Positions 12,342 through 24,964 of a DNA stretch of 64,000 bases are shown in pieces. The notes under the pieces were generated by a model. The model did not search any database. It was not told the origin of the DNA and saw only the letters and a program-made list of their open reading frames with translations. Numbering within the stretch: position 1 is the stretch's first letter; each line of letters starts with the position of its first letter. The position numbers and the translations under genes were made by a program. Origin of the DNA: Moringa oleifera (Eukaryota; Streptophyta; Magnoliopsida; Brassicales; Moringaceae); assembly GCA_021397835.1 (NCBI GenBank), contig JAJFZO010000407.1, forward strand, positions 6,262,001-6,326,000, read 5' to 3'.

Positions 12342-13840
12342 TGGATATATTTGGCTTCAGTTGTTCATAAAAAAAGCCCTTTTCACAGACATTATTAATG
12401 GTTAGATGGAGCAGATGACACATATCCATGCACGGATTACAACTCTTGTTGGTTCTATCTGCTTCGTGGGATAGGGAGCTGGCTAGTTAATTTGTCCTTT
12501 TTACCATTTGAAACTAAGTAATTTAGAGAATTTCAATAATTTTGTATTTCCGATTACCAGGTGAAGGTATCTGGAACTTCATGAATCTATTTTATGACAT
12601 CCATGGAGAGGTTTGGAATTAATTTTTTTGTCCTTGCAGTGAGAAAGATTTCAGTATTGCATGTCCAAATTCTCGGTTTTGTTCCTTTAAATGGGCAAAA
12701 TCGTTTATATATATTAACGTCGATCAAATATTGTCCACTTAATTATTAGATAAAAAGGAAAAAACAAACCCATTGAGCAACAGTATGCCCCTGCTGTGTC
12801 AACCCTTAATTAATTTTATGCGCTGTATCTGTATATAAACTTTGTAATGTATTACCTCATTCATTTCCTGACAGCTAAACAGTCATTGGCTTACAGACAT
12901 TAGCAATACATGTGGAGGGCACACACGTACACATATACTCTAGCAATTTGACATGACCACAAGTAAAATATTACCATTAAATCAAGACAGCCCCTAAAAG
13001 CGAAATTGTGAGAGTTCAAGTAAAACCCCTCCTCCATCATTGTTTAAATAATAAATTAAAATTCCTAAAACGTTATTTATTAAAGTTCATAATATATATA
13101 TATATTCTAATTGGTACATATAAATATGTTAATTATTTTTTCTTTTAGAGTATTCTACTACTGTCCTTTATTTTTGACATACTCAAATTGAAAAACTCTA
13201 ACAAAACACTATATTTTATATTCGATAAATAAAATTTTATTACATAAAATCATATTTGTTTTTTTTCTTTAAAAAAAAAAAAAAAAGAGAGGGCATTGGA
13301 CCAACGTTTTAATTAGGCCACCAATATTATCTGTCCGGGCATGGAATGAAGCATGCCTAACGTTTGGGGTTTGGAACCGGCCAAATTGTTATCTATAATT
13401 TAATATGCCAATGATGATTAATTAGATAAAACAAATCAAGATTGCGTGCATATTATAGTTTTATAAAGAAGTTAGTTTGGCTTTCCCACATGATTTTTGC
13501 ATTGACCTTCATTATCCTCACATATTCTCACCTGCCTTAATCCAACTACAATGTAACAATCCATCAAATTTAATTTAATCCATTAAGACGGGGACATGAA
13601 ATATATTCTCACAATCGATGGTCCAAATCAAATATTAATTAAAATTAAGAGCAAAGCTGAGGTTTATGTAGAAGGGACCCACATGATGAACGGCGGAGAT
13701 CAGCGAAGCAGGAGTGACCATGATGATGGGGCTTCGTGGGAACATAATGAAGCAGAGCCCAACATGTTAAAGGTAGCACAGTATAATATTGGCAACAAAA
13801 TACATTATCATCATCACCACAAGCCTCCGTTAGTCCCCCT
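12342..13840. other. AT-rich intergenic region between MADS and MIZ1 genes
   Basis: No gene is supported. It contains the 3' flank of the MADS gene, short TA and poly-A runs (for example near 13090 and 13271-13285), and the upstream region of the MIZ1-like gene. Short open frames here, such as 13596-13859, show no recognisable domain. Confidence 0.5.
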
Positions 13841-14275
13841 TTATATTGGCCGCCTCTAAACACTCATTATCACCTTTGTCGGCCGCTTTCTTCCTCCACT
13901 CCCCCCTTCCGTCTTTCCCTTTCTTCGCTCTTCTCCCTCGCTTTCTCACTCACTGCAAACGCTTTATCAGAATACCCAAAACCTTCACTACTTCGCACCC
14001 AACCGACGAAAGAGATTCCATCTCTCTTTCTCTCGTCGTTCTCCCCTTTCTTGATCCAGCGCGGACCACCCTTTATCGCCTCTCCGATCAAGCTCCTAAC
14101 CAAGCACTCTCTCGCTCTCCCCCTCTGCATAAAGTCAACTACTTAGCATCTCGATCCATCTTCTTATCTGTCAAAACACTTAAGTATTCCCGATATTCTT
14201 TCTCATCAGGTTTCTCTTTCTTGCTTGTCTGTGTCTGTTTTGTCCTTCTCTCTGTCTCCATCTGTTCAGGAAACC

Positions 14276-15112
14276 ATGGGACAACCCCAAGAACTCGCTC
14301 TCCAAAGAAGCATCAGCTGCAAAACCCACAGAAAGGTTATGCCTTCAACCTACGCGCGGTCGACTTCATCCTTCTCCATCCCGGAGAACGAAGAGCTCTC
14401 CGATAAACTCCTGGTACGGCGCAGAGGGTCCCTGGCGTCGTCCCAGATGCAACGCTTGAACAAAGTCCACTCAAGGTTCTCCTCCCTCCTCCGCTCCATC
14501 GTCAGCATGATGGCTTTCCCAAACATAATGCCCACCACATGTAAATGGTTGGCCATACCGTCCCAACTCTCCACCACCACGACCCCTTCCCTAGGCCGAA
14601 AAGTCACAGGCACCCTTTTCGGCCACCGCCGCGGCCACGTGAGCTTCGCCGTCCAGGACAACCCCCTTTCCGAACCGGTCTTGCTTCTGGAGCTCGCCAT
14701 GTCCACCTCATCCCTGGTAAAAGAAATGTCCTCAGGTCTGGTCCGGATAGCCTTGGAGTGCGAGAAGGGAGCAAGCCGGGGCCAGGCCGGACGTCCCGCC
14801 GGAAAGCTGTTCCATGAGCCTATGTGGACGATGTACTGCAACGGGAGGAAGTACGGGTACGCCGTGCCACGCACATGCACGGAATCGGACTGGCACGTGC
14901 TGGGAACGATCCAAAGGGTGTCGATCGGGGCTGGCGTTATCCCGGTAGTGGAGGGGGGACAGAAGAAGAGCAGCGGGTGGGAAGGTGAGCTGCTGTACAT
15001 GCGGGCGAAGTTTGAAAGAGTGGTGGGGAGTCGGGACTCGGAGGCGTTTTACATGATGAATCCGGATAAGAACGGAGGGCCTGAACTGAGCATATTTTTG
15101 CTGAGAGTATGA
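14276..15112 (+). CDS. MIZ1: MIZU-KUSSEI1 (DUF617) protein
   Basis: A 278-residue, single-exon protein of the plant-specific MIZ1/DUF617 family. Arabidopsis MIZ1 is needed for root hydrotropism and is associated with the endoplasmic reticulum; its biochemical activity is not settled. The variable N-terminal third includes a basic segment (LLVRRRGSL). The DUF617 domain runs from about residue 99 to the end, opening with VTGTLFGHRRGHVSFAVQ and ending SIFLLRV. Conserved-looking blocks include WTMYCNGRKYGYA and GELLYMRAKFERVVGS. The start is the first ATG in frame (context AAACCATGGG). A pyrimidine-rich leader from about 13860 precedes it. Most family members are intronless, as here. Its position next to SIN2 matches Arabidopsis At2g41660-At2g41670, which supports orthology to MIZ1 itself. 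Confidence 0.92.
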   Translation: MGQPQELALQRSISCKTHRKVMPSTYARSTSSFSIPENEELSDKLLVRRRGSLASSQMQRLNKVHSRFSSLLRSIVSMMAFPNIMPTTCKWLAIPSQLSTTTTPSLGRKVTGTLFGHRRGHVSFAVQDNPLSEPVLLLELAMSTSSLVKEMSSGLVRIALECEKGASRGQAGRPAGKLFHEPMWTMYCNGRKYGYAVPRTCTESDWHVLGTIQRVSIGAGVIPVVEGGQKKSSGWEGELLYMRAKFERVVGSRDSEAFYMMNPDKNGGPELSIFLLRV

Positions 15113-17380
15113 GATGTTTTTGGTTTTTTTTAAAAAAAAAATCCCCAGGAAGATGAAAAATAAAGTGAAAATAAGAACGAATGTACCTTATTTAGTTGAT
15201 TAATTTGGTAGATGAAGCTAATTGTGTTCTGCGTTGTTATATATTTTCATATTACATATATGTAAGTGATAATTTTTGGTATGAAAGAAAATGACAGCGG
15301 AATTAGACTTATGCTTGATGACGGGAAATAAAATGTAAAGGGGGAGGAGAGGAAGATAGATTGTGATGGGTAGGCGTGCGTGCGTGCGTGCGTGCGTGCC
15401 TATATGAAAAGCTATATGGAGCGCGTTAATTAATGAATTAATTAAACCAAGGAAAGATTTGTGTTGTGAGAAAGAAAGAGATGAAGCGTGGGTGCAGCTG
15501 TGCCTGTGCAGCGCAGGAGATGTGAATCTGAACAGGATGGTCACTAATCTGTGCATTGAATTGTGATTCTGAACATGCATCGTAAATTGTAAAAGAAGAA
15601 ATCTGACATGTCAGCTCCCGACTGCAGCTAAAGTTCTCATCAGTTTCTTGTAATTTTTTTTTTTTTTTAAAAAGGGTCCTGGGGGGCTCGTTGTTACCCA
15701 CCATTAAATGGAGTAAGTAGTCAAAGGATTCAATTGAATTAAATTGGCAGGATCAGGATGAGCCGCAAATTTGGGAAAACCAAGGCGTGGAATTGAGTGA
15801 GTGGGAGTGTACTTTGTCCTGCTTTCCAGGGATTATGTGTCACCCAAATGTTATTCCATCCGTCCAGCCAGCCATCCATCATGTCTATTTAATCTGATTT
15901 GAGTCCTTCAGGCTCGAATCCACTGCAAATTAAGATGATAATAATAATGATAATGGTGCCAAACTATCTCTCGCGTAAACTCTCTAATTATTGCAACATC
16001 AAACATATGGTGTGTGGAATAGAACAAATATTCAAACTCAGATCCACAAACAGACAGATAACTGTATTAATTGTTATAGAAAAAAAAAAAAAAAAAACAA
16101 GACAAGGGCTAAGAAGTCACGATGCGTGGCAGTCAAGACCGCATGGGGGAAGACTCAAAAGTGCAAACACAAATTGGTTTACATGTAACAGGAAGAGCCA
16201 CAAATTGAGAGTATGTAATGTTTAATTAAAAGTCACAAATTGGCGTTATTGAGCAAGTTGTACGTGGTGTGGATACGCCTCCATCCATGCAATTCTATTC
16301 TTTAATTACTCCCATATTTCGACACAACATTGTGCCCCCCCAAACATTGATCCATATATCCCCATACCTATATATATATATTAATGCAACCCATTAATGC
16401 TATACTATTTGCTCAATTAATTAAGTTTAATTCATACATCCGTGTAGTCAAATATATATATATATGCATGATCGGCAGCAAATCTATAAAATCATGCTCC
16501 CTATACTTTGAATCTTCATCAACGTGGCTCCCCAAGCTCCATATACCCATATTTTACCAAAAACATGCATGGATCCATACAAGAAGAGCAGATCTCTGTC
16601 AATTGATTTTCTGCTTTTATTTCTTCCTCATCAATTACTAAATGATAAAATTTAAATAATTATTATAAAAAGGGACCCATATATGCAGTGTGCCCACATT
16701 AATTTTATTTAATAATTGAATTAACAAGTATAGCTAGGTTTGAAGATAAAACGCAAACAAGGCATCAGCCCCTAGGGGGGAGAGGAGAGTGGCAAGCACA
16801 ACTTAAGAGAATAAATCAAGGCGATCAAACTAATTATGACAGCATGATCTATGCAATCTGCAGATACCTACCCCTAGGATTTGTTAATTTAATTTAAAGG
16901 GTAGCTCAGGATGATTAAGATATTATCTCCTTCCCTTGATTCGAACCCAATAGTTTACTGCCTCAAAGGAGATAGGTAGCTAATGTCATGAGCTTCATGC
17001 ATGTGTTTTTTATTCCCGAGAAGATCACCAACACAGACATGCTTCTCTCGTCTAATCAACATCTGCAAGGCTACTCCCCTTCCCATGTGCACAACACAAC
17101 AATGTCAAGGACGGGCCCGAATGCAGGCTCAGCTGCCAACAGTTCCCAGCTATTAGTCCAAACGGATGGTTTTATGGGCTGCCAGGTAGGACGGCCTTCA
17201 TCCTCAGGGCCTGGCCCCCTCGGGGAAGGTTTTCTACTGATACCCATTCCATCCGACCGCAATCTCAAGTTAAACTCCCTTTACCACTGACTGACTTCCC
17301 TCTTTTTCCGGACAAAACCCCTAAAACCCCACCCCAGTTCTCTCATGTCTTCCTCTCAGTGACAAAGAGACGGTGAAGAA
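15113..17380. other. Intergenic region between MIZ1 and SIN2
   Basis: No gene is supported. It holds the 3' flank of MIZ1, a (GCGT)n run at 15374-15399, poly-A/T runs near 15656 and 16080, and TA-rich DNA. The last 100 bp are the short leader and promoter of SIN2. The open frame at 16988-17290 has no domain and unconvincing composition. Confidence 0.5.
15374..15399. repeat. (GCGT)n microsatellite
   Basis: About six perfect tandem copies of the tetranucleotide GCGT, about 260 bp downstream of the MIZ1 stop codon. Confidence 0.9.
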
Positions 17381-20300
17381 ATGGGAGTGGGATTGAAAAG
17401 GCTGGTGAAGAAAGGCCTGGGGGAGATGACCTTCGCCAAGGACGCTGGAGCCGTCAATTGGTTCCCTGGCCACATGGCCGCCGCCACCCGCGCCATCCGC
17501 AACCGCCTTAAGCTCTCTGATCTCGTCATCGAAGTCCGCGATGCCCGCGTCCGTACTCATCTCTTACTTATACTTACACCTATTCACACACGAATAAGCT
17601 CATATGCGTGCAGATACATATATGACATTTCAAGCATATGCTCTCTCCCTGATGTTAATTTGTCTGTTTGTATAACAGATCCCTCTGTCCTCTGCAAATG
17701 GAGACTTGCAGGCTCAGCTTTCCGCCAAAAGGCGTGTCATTGCGCTCAACAAGAAAGATTTAGCTAATCCTAATATCCTCAATGTATTAGCATTCTTTTA
17801 CCTCTTCTTTTCTCTTAGGAATGATTCTTACCTGCTTTGATGTTTATTCTTACATAGATTGAAGTCCACCTTGTATTTTATTCGATCTGGTTGTTGCAGA
17901 AATGGGTCCGTTATTTTGATTCTTGCAAGCACGACTGTATACCCATAAATGCCCATAGCAGGAGCTCTGTTAAGAAGGTTAGTTGATATGTTGCTGCCTG
18001 TTCTCGTACTGTGATATAGATTTATGATTTGAGTTATTGGTTTCATTTTATCAATGAAGTCGATTACTAATTCAACAGGTGTAGGTCTGTTTTAAAGTTC
18101 ACTTTTTTGCTGGCATCCTCATAACATGTGTATCACGAATAAGCCTCTTAAGAGTCACAGTCAGTAACTCCAACGTTTTCCATCTTGGATTTCATTTAGA
18201 AGAAGTTGCACAATGCACTTAATGCTCCCATTTTTTTGCTAGCATCCTCATAACATGTGTATCATGGATAAGCCTCTTACGAGTCATAGTCAATGACTCC
18301 AACATTTTCCGTCTTGGATTTCATTTAGAAGAAGTTGCACAATGCACTTAATACTCCTATCTCGAGGAAAAGAGGACATTGTATAGTGAATAGGTGTTAT
18401 ATGTGTAAACAAGATGAGGAAACAGTCTATCATCTGCTGGTGGCTGCAGTTGGGCAAGTCAGTTGTGGGGGAGTGTACTGAATCTGCTGGGTTTGTCATG
18501 GGTCCCTGCAGGCTCTGTTGACAGGGAGTTACTGGCCTGGACTGTGCATAAGTTAGGAAAAGAAAGGGGAAGGATGATTTTTATGATTCCTCATTTAATA
18601 TTTTGGCTAATATGGAGGAAACGAAACAAAAGGGCTTTTGAGAATCAAGAAATATGAGTGGAGGTAATTAGAGGGCTATGGCTTTATGTATTAAAATCCT
18701 GGGGTGCAGGTAGATTGTTTGTAAATGAGGGAGAGATACTAGAGTTCATAGAATATATGACAAATAGGAATTAACTAATAGTGTAATGGGTTGCACCCTA
18801 CGTAAATAATAAGATACCTTTGGTTCCTACTCAAAAAAAAAAAAAAAAAAGGAAAAAGAAAAAAAGAGAGAGATATGGGCATGCCCATGTAGTGACAATA
18901 AAACTGTTATTTACCTCATGATTTGTTGCACCTATAATTGCTCCTTTGTACCTGATTAATTTTGTTATATGTACTGCTTTTATTCTCGTTCACATTGTTT
19001 TATGGTGTTTCAAGTAGCTTCTCGATCTTGTGGAATTTAAACTTAAGGAAGTGATTGCAAGAGAGCCTACTCTCCTTGTTATGGTGGTTGGCGTTCCTAA
19101 TGTTGGGAAATCAGCTCTAATAAATTCCATCCATCAAATTGCAGCATCCCGCTTTCCTGGTAAGATGTAAACACATTGTTATATAGTTTCCTTGAATAAT
19201 AGTTTAGTGTGTCTGATACATCAATTGAGTTCTCAATCATAAGAGTGATTAATCTGAAGTCACACGTGTTGAGCATTGACGGTTTGGAGTTTTACACATA
19301 GTGCAGGGCAAGATGAAAAAAGCGACTGTGGGCCCATTGCCTGGAGTGACTCAGGATATTGCTGGATACAAGGTCAAGTCTCCCCCACCCTCCTTCAACT
19401 TCTATGGACTCTGTACTGTTAAGAGTCTCTCTCTCTACATGCATGTATAGACACTCTTTTGTCTATCATATGTGATAATATGTTGAGATTGCTTCTATTT
19501 TTGGTAAAGGTAGCAAGTCGGTTGAATGCCCTCTGTGTTGGGACATCATTGGCCTTCTTTCAAATCTATCTCCCGTCTCCTCTTCTAAGCCACTGGAATT
19601 TGTACCAATGGAATCCTCTAGCACATTGGGGCAAGATAGTTTTTAAGATTAACTTCCTCACAACATCTAATGTTTGCAACATCAAAATCAGTTGATTAAC
19701 CTTTTACAGTTTTTGAGTATGGGTTTTCAATCGTGTTATGCTGCTACTTTGTTCCTTCCATAAAGCTTATTTCAGTGCTGTCTTGTTTTCTCTTTTTAAT
19801 TTCATTTTTTTCCCTTATACTCATTACTTGTCCTAATTCTGTTTGGCCAATGCAAATCTTTCTTATTCATCATTATATGCGAAGAATTATGTTGTAATGT
19901 TCTTCATTTTGTGGTACAGATTGCTCATCAACCTAGCATTTATGTTCTGGACACCCCGGGTGTATTGGTTCCAACTATTCCAGATGTAGAGACAGGATTG
20001 AAGCTTGCTATTGCAGGTCCTAAGCTACCTTGAAATTAATTTTGCATTTTACTCTCCTGAATTTTATGCAACACAATATCTTGTGTTTTATTATGTATGA
20101 TCACTGGAGGATGTTTTTGCTGGTTAGCAATTCATGCTTTGATGAGCTTGCTTCATGAATACTATCTTGTGGATGAAAGAAGTAAACTAAGGAGTGGTCT
20201 ATTTTGAGTCATCTGGTCTTATGTTTTAGTTTGTATATATTGTAATGGAGTTTCTTTATAGCGTCAGAGGTTGTTTTCTTGTTCTATATGCAGCTTTCTG

Positions 20301-21514
20301 TAAGTTATCTCTAGACTCTCTGTATCCAGAGCTGTGGCAATCTTACTAGAAGTTGATCCTTGATTCTTTATCAATTATAAGTTTCAGTCATGTTACTCTA
20401 CTTGCTTCACAATTTGAAGATTTGAGGTCTTTGAATGAACATGCAGGGTCTGTGAAAGATTCTGTGGTAGGTGAGGAGCGTATTGCTCAATACTTACTGG
20501 CAGTATTAAATACACGTGGCACTCCCCTACACTGGAAGCACTTGAATGACAGAATGGAGCAGACTCAGATCAATGACTCCGAGGACAAACACGAGTATAA
20601 TCTAAAAGATCTTCGGCTGAAGAGGAAGCTAGTCAATCTCTCTGATGTGCGGTATGTTGAGGTAAAAAAATTGTTTTCCCTCTTGGCTCTTTTGGATGTG
20701 GGATGTTTGTACTTGCAACTCCTAAATAATTATACTCAAGATGCTTTATTGTCTTTCAAGTAAAAGAAAAAATTGCCACCAGAATTTTATAAGTGTAATC
20801 ATTGTTGGTTTTTCCTCCTATATATAATGCTTCAGTGTTTTCAAACTTCTTGAATATTAAAAGTTGGTCAGTTGCGAGTCTACACTGCATTAGAGTTTAT
20901 CTGTACTAATTTTAGTCATCAATAACTTGGTCCGTGTATGTCTTATGCTGCTTGTCTGAGCTAAATCCTAGATTTACTTGCTGATTATATTTCCGTCACT
21001 TTTATTATTGATCTTCATTTGTACCAGAAAGTTTTGTTGTTGAATATTATGCTCAATTCTCTAGCAACAACCCGTTTTAGAAATCCCAGTTAGGGAATGT
21101 TTGAGTTTCTTGATTTCAGAGGATGAAATTACTGACACCCTGGTAATATTTTATTCTGTTCAGTTGGAAGCTGCCAATCCAACAGCTTAACCTTTTTCTT
21201 CTTTTCCTGGTATGAGTAACTGCCAAGTACTTGGGCTTAACTGTCTTGTTCTTCGTTTGCAGGATCTGGTTTCAGAAGTTCAGCGGGTGTTGTATATAAC
21301 TCTGTCAGAATTTGATGGTAGTACAGAGGATGAGAATAACTTGGAGTGTCTAATAGAACAACAATTTGAAGTGCTACAAAAAGCACTGAAGATACCTCTT
21401 AAGGCATCTGAAGCTCGTTTGATGGTATCAAAGAAGTTTCTTACTTTGTTCAGGACTGGTAAGCTTGGGCCTTTCATCCTAGATGATGTCCCTGGAGGCA
21501 GTTCTGTATCATGA
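17381..21514 (+). CDS. SIN2: DAR GTPase, mitochondrial (SIN2/DGP2, YlqF/MTG1 family)
   Basis: A 375-residue circularly permuted GTPase. Relatives of this family help assemble the large ribosomal subunit. In Arabidopsis the orthologue SHORT INTEGUMENTS2 is mitochondrial and is needed for ovule integument growth. Exons: 17381-17548, 17679-17783, 17900-17977, 19018-19159, 19302-19372, 19920-20016, 20447-20661, 21263-21514; phases close to 1128 nt. The G motifs come in the permuted order G4-G5-G1-G2-G3. G4 is NKKD at residues 80-83, after the VRDARIPLS block that names DAR GTPases. G5-like INAHS follows. G1 GVPNVGKS is at 142-149, G2 PLPGVTQ comes next, and G3 DTPG is at 199-202. The C-terminal helical domain is present. 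Intron 3 is long because it holds a LINE fragment. Length and order are normal for the family. Confidence 0.94.
18070..18851 (+). mobile_element. 5'-truncated LINE fragment in SIN2 intron 3
   Basis: Decayed 3' end of a non-LTR retrotransposon in the same direction as SIN2. The frame from about 18340 reads SRKRGHCIVNRCYMCKQDEE followed by HLL, the zinc-binding RVT domain found at the C-terminus of plant LINE ORF2. About 18600 encodes IFWLIWRKRNKRAFEN, which is also typical. Stops interrupt the frame. A poly-A tail lies at about 18833-18850. A 129-bp stretch inside it is tandemly duplicated. No clear target-site duplication was found. Confidence 0.8.
18113..18357. repeat. 129-bp tandem duplication inside the LINE fragment
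   Basis: Copies start at 18113 and 18242 (GCATCCTCATAACATGTGTA in both). They are about 90% alike and include LINE coding sequence, so the duplication happened after insertion or was already in the source element. Confidence 0.85.
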
Positions 21515-23716
21515 ACCTTCTTGTGATAGCCTTTTTCAAGGAATTTTAACAATTTATCTGTTATAGTCATGTAAATGTTCATATATTTTCCTTAGTGGAA
21601 GAAGAGAGAAGACTTGGGTAGTCAAAGGGGTGGGGGGGTGGGGAAGTGTTTTGGTTTTCTCTACCGACGTCTGTTCATGCCGATAAAATATAAAAATGCT
21701 AAATTATACTGTAACATATTTTGTTTTGGGATTTGATCAAATTTTGAGTGGAATGGATCTCTATTCTCTGTGCCGTGCTGTTGAAGGTGAAGGGTGGTCC
21801 GAGGTAGTCCTTTTCTGTCTTAAAATATCTCTGATCATGGGTGAAGTGGGCTATTCCAAGTAGTCCTTTTCTGTCTTAAAATATCTCCGATCATGGTTGA
21901 AGTGGGCTATTCCAAGTATTTGATATGATATAATAGAAGTGTGAATGAAATTAGGATGAATTAGTGTCGAGAGCAGGCATATGCTGAATGTGGTGTGGAT
22001 TAGCCTAATGTGGTGCTTTCATGTGTAAACAGAAAGGTCCGAACAGCTACTTTTAAGTCTGATGGGCTCTCTCCTTTTACGTTGGTGAAAAGCATGAAAA
22101 GTTAGCTTGAAGCGTTGTTTTGTCACATCATTACAGGAAACCGTCTTTAGATAATGCGATTGCTTAAAAATCTGGTTAGATTTTGCTAAAAAGGTTAGGG
22201 AAATCATGAGGCGGAACAGTCTCAGTTTGTTATGTCTGCTGCTGCTGGTGATGGTGTGATGGCGAACAGTTCATTTTCTTATGTGTCGTTCTCGTGGTGA
22301 AGGTGATGGTGATGGCCTCGGGAAGAAGACAGACCGCAAGGAATGGAAAAAATTAAAAAAGCAGAAGCAATGATTGAGCTGACAACCCAGAAACTGAAAG
22401 TAGGACAATAAGTAGTATCCATGCGTGCAGCAGTTGGCGATAGCATGGGTGCTTGATCAACTTCATGTGATCCCAAGGTTGCCGCTAGCGGCGGGAGTTT
22501 TGACGAAAGTGGTGGCTGCCCATCTTGGGGACGTGCGAGCAGTGGGTGAAATTGTTGATGCCCATCTTCAGCAGCTCTCCCTTTAATCATTGCGTGACAG
22601 CTTTGTCATTGTATCCCTCTCTCTAGCTCGGCCCCTTCTTCCTTTAATGAGCACTTGGTGTTGGTCCATCTTCTGACCTCAATTCATTTATCTCTGGGTT
22701 TGTCCTTGTGGTGTGTGGGGACTGGGGATATATATTCAAACTTGTACATTGTTTCTTTCCTTCGGCTCACACAAGGACATGCTATGTCTATAATTATTGG
22801 GTAATTGGAAATTAAAAGAAAGGGAAATAACTTATCCGCTCTTGTCAGCAGTCTATGGTGGAGAAAGGATAAATCAAGGCAGACAGGGCATTAACATGTT
22901 TTCCTTCTTTAACTTCCAATTACACGCAATTGTAAATTACGGATATTGACTATATCACTGAGCGATAAGGAGTGTCCAGCTGGTATGAATCCAAGTCCGA
23001 CATAAGGAGAAAGCTCCGAAAGATTTACATTAAAACAAAAAGAAGGAAACTAAAACGAAAAACAGATACATTAATTTTGAGCAGGGACAACAAAAACGTC
23101 CGGAGAGAATGATATGAGAGAAAATGGAGCTTTGTGAGAGTTTGAGACTGTCGTGATGAAGAATTAACTGAGAAAGAGTTTCCACTTTTGCTGTCTGCAT
23201 CTTTCTGTTTGGGTTTGCTGTGTCTGTCTTTAATTAACTTTTTTTTTTTTTTTTTGAGTCTGGCTACGATTAAAGAAGACTGGTTGACAGTAGAGGCAGT
23301 AAACCCAAAATCATCATCACAGGCCAATGATGCGGATCCAGCACTCACTTGTGTGACAATTAAGTTGATTTGTTTCTGAAGTTATGGGAGACCATCCTGT
23401 CGTAGTTGCAGAATAAATGTGAAAGTGTTCTTAATTCTTTGAATTATCCATGGGGTGGGTCCCCTTCCCAAGACTGATTTTTTTCTTCTAGTTAATCAAG
23501 TTGCGTCTAAAAATTTGTGATATTAATACTTAGACCAAAGAGAAAGAATCCATGATATTTTGCAAGTGCTAAGGATATCTACTTTCTCAGACAGCATTTA
23601 ATGCAAATTTACCGCTAATGAAAATACAGATTCAGATCATCATTAAGACGACCATTGATGCAGCTGGTGTATAGACCGGTGGGCAAATATTGGAGTTGGA
23701 GAGAGTGAGGAAAAGC
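21515..23716. other. Intergenic region between SIN2 and the first ABCG gene
   Basis: No gene is confidently supported. It contains the SIN2 3' flank with a 56-bp tandem duplication (21804-21916). A minus-strand open frame at 22590-22279 (103 codons, one possible membrane segment, no known domain) and a plus-strand ATG at 22206 that opens into a hydrophobic 17-residue peptide are both unproven. The last kilobase is the promoter side of the ABCG gene. Confidence 0.45.
21804..21916. repeat. 56-bp tandem duplication downstream of SIN2
   Basis: GTAGTCCTTTTCTGTCTTAA starts at 21804 and again at 21860. The two 56-bp units differ at only a few bases. They lie about 290 bp after the SIN2 stop and could fall within its 3' UTR. 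Confidence 0.9.
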
Positions 23717-24924
23717 ATGGAGGAGAAGGAGCTGCAGAAGAAAGAGACTAATAAGGGGATATACTGTTTAATATGGGAGGATCTGAATGTGGTGCTCCCT
23801 GCAGCAAGCTCATCAGTAGATGGCGCCACAAGGAAGTTGCTGTCGGGGCTCAGTGGTTATGCTGAAGCTGGTCGGATCATGGCTGTCATGGGTCCTTCTG
23901 GATCTGGTAAATCCACCTTGCTCGACTCCTTGGCTGGTTAGTCTTCATCCTCTCCGTCCCTCCCTCACTCTCCAAAGTGCATTATACATAGTGATGAATA
24001 TTAATTAATGTAGATCTCTCTGGTAAACCCGTGTGTAGCTTTATTTATTTGATTGCTGCAGGGAGGCTGTCTCCTGGGATTACCATGACTGGAAACGTTC
24101 TAAGCAATGGCTCTAGGAGTGGAGGCAAAAATCTCGTAAGTGTTTATATATATATATATATATATCAAGGGTATACAACATATATAGTGCTATCTACACA
24201 AATTAAAAACCTAACCAAACATACTCTTCTCATCAAAATAATATTCATTTTGTCTCCTTATGGATAAAGAAGTAGAAGACAAAATAAATAAAACCAGTAT
24301 TTCCATGAGAAAAGGAGGCAAGGGAATGCTTGGGATCATATACATATACATATATATATATATACATACCCTTAATTTTGATGCTGATATATATATAAAT
24401 ATGACTCCTTAATTTGCTATATATTTTCAGTCTTACGTGACACAAGAGGATGTTTTCTTGGGAACTCTGACAGTCAGAGAAACCATCACTTACTCGGCTC
24501 ATCTGAGGCTCCCTAACACAATGACCCAACAAGAGATAAGCTTGGCGGTTCAGGACACAATAGTAGAGATGGGTCTTCAAGGTTGTGCTGATAGTAACAT
24601 TGGAAACTGGCATTTAAGGGGAATAAGTAACGGAGAAAAGAAGAGGCTTAGCATTAGTCTTGAGATCGTCACAAATCCTCAGATCCTGGTTCTTGATGAA
24701 CCTACCACTGGACTGGACAGCGCTGCAGCTTTCTTTGTCATTGAAGCCCTAAGAAAGATTGCTCACAAGGGAAGGACAGTCATTTGCTCCATTCACCAGC
24801 CAAGTAACGATGTTTTTAATCTTTTTGATGATCTGCTCCTGCTCTCCAGGGGAGAAACTGTATATTTTGGGGAAGCCATGCTCGCTGTAAAGGTATGTAT
24901 ATACATATACATACATACATACAT

Positions 24925-24964
<40 letters not shown>

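Noticed and set aside
14350..15000. Long open frame antisense to MIZ1 (216 codons)
   Set aside because: It is the reverse shadow of a GC-rich intronless gene; the plus strand encodes a clear DUF617 protein and the antisense frame has no known domain.
16988..17290. 100-codon frame upstream of SIN2
   Set aside because: It runs into the SIN2 leader region, lacks a domain, and overlaps an equally open antisense frame.
22206..22259. Short plus-strand peptide resembling a signal peptide (MRRNSLSLLCLLLLVMV)
   Set aside because: It stops after 17 residues, and no downstream exon or known peptide-hormone motif could be joined to it.
22279..22590. Minus-strand 103-codon frame with one hydrophobic stretch
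   Set aside because: It has an ATG and a possible membrane segment but no recognisable family and a low-complexity His run. Not enough to call a gene.
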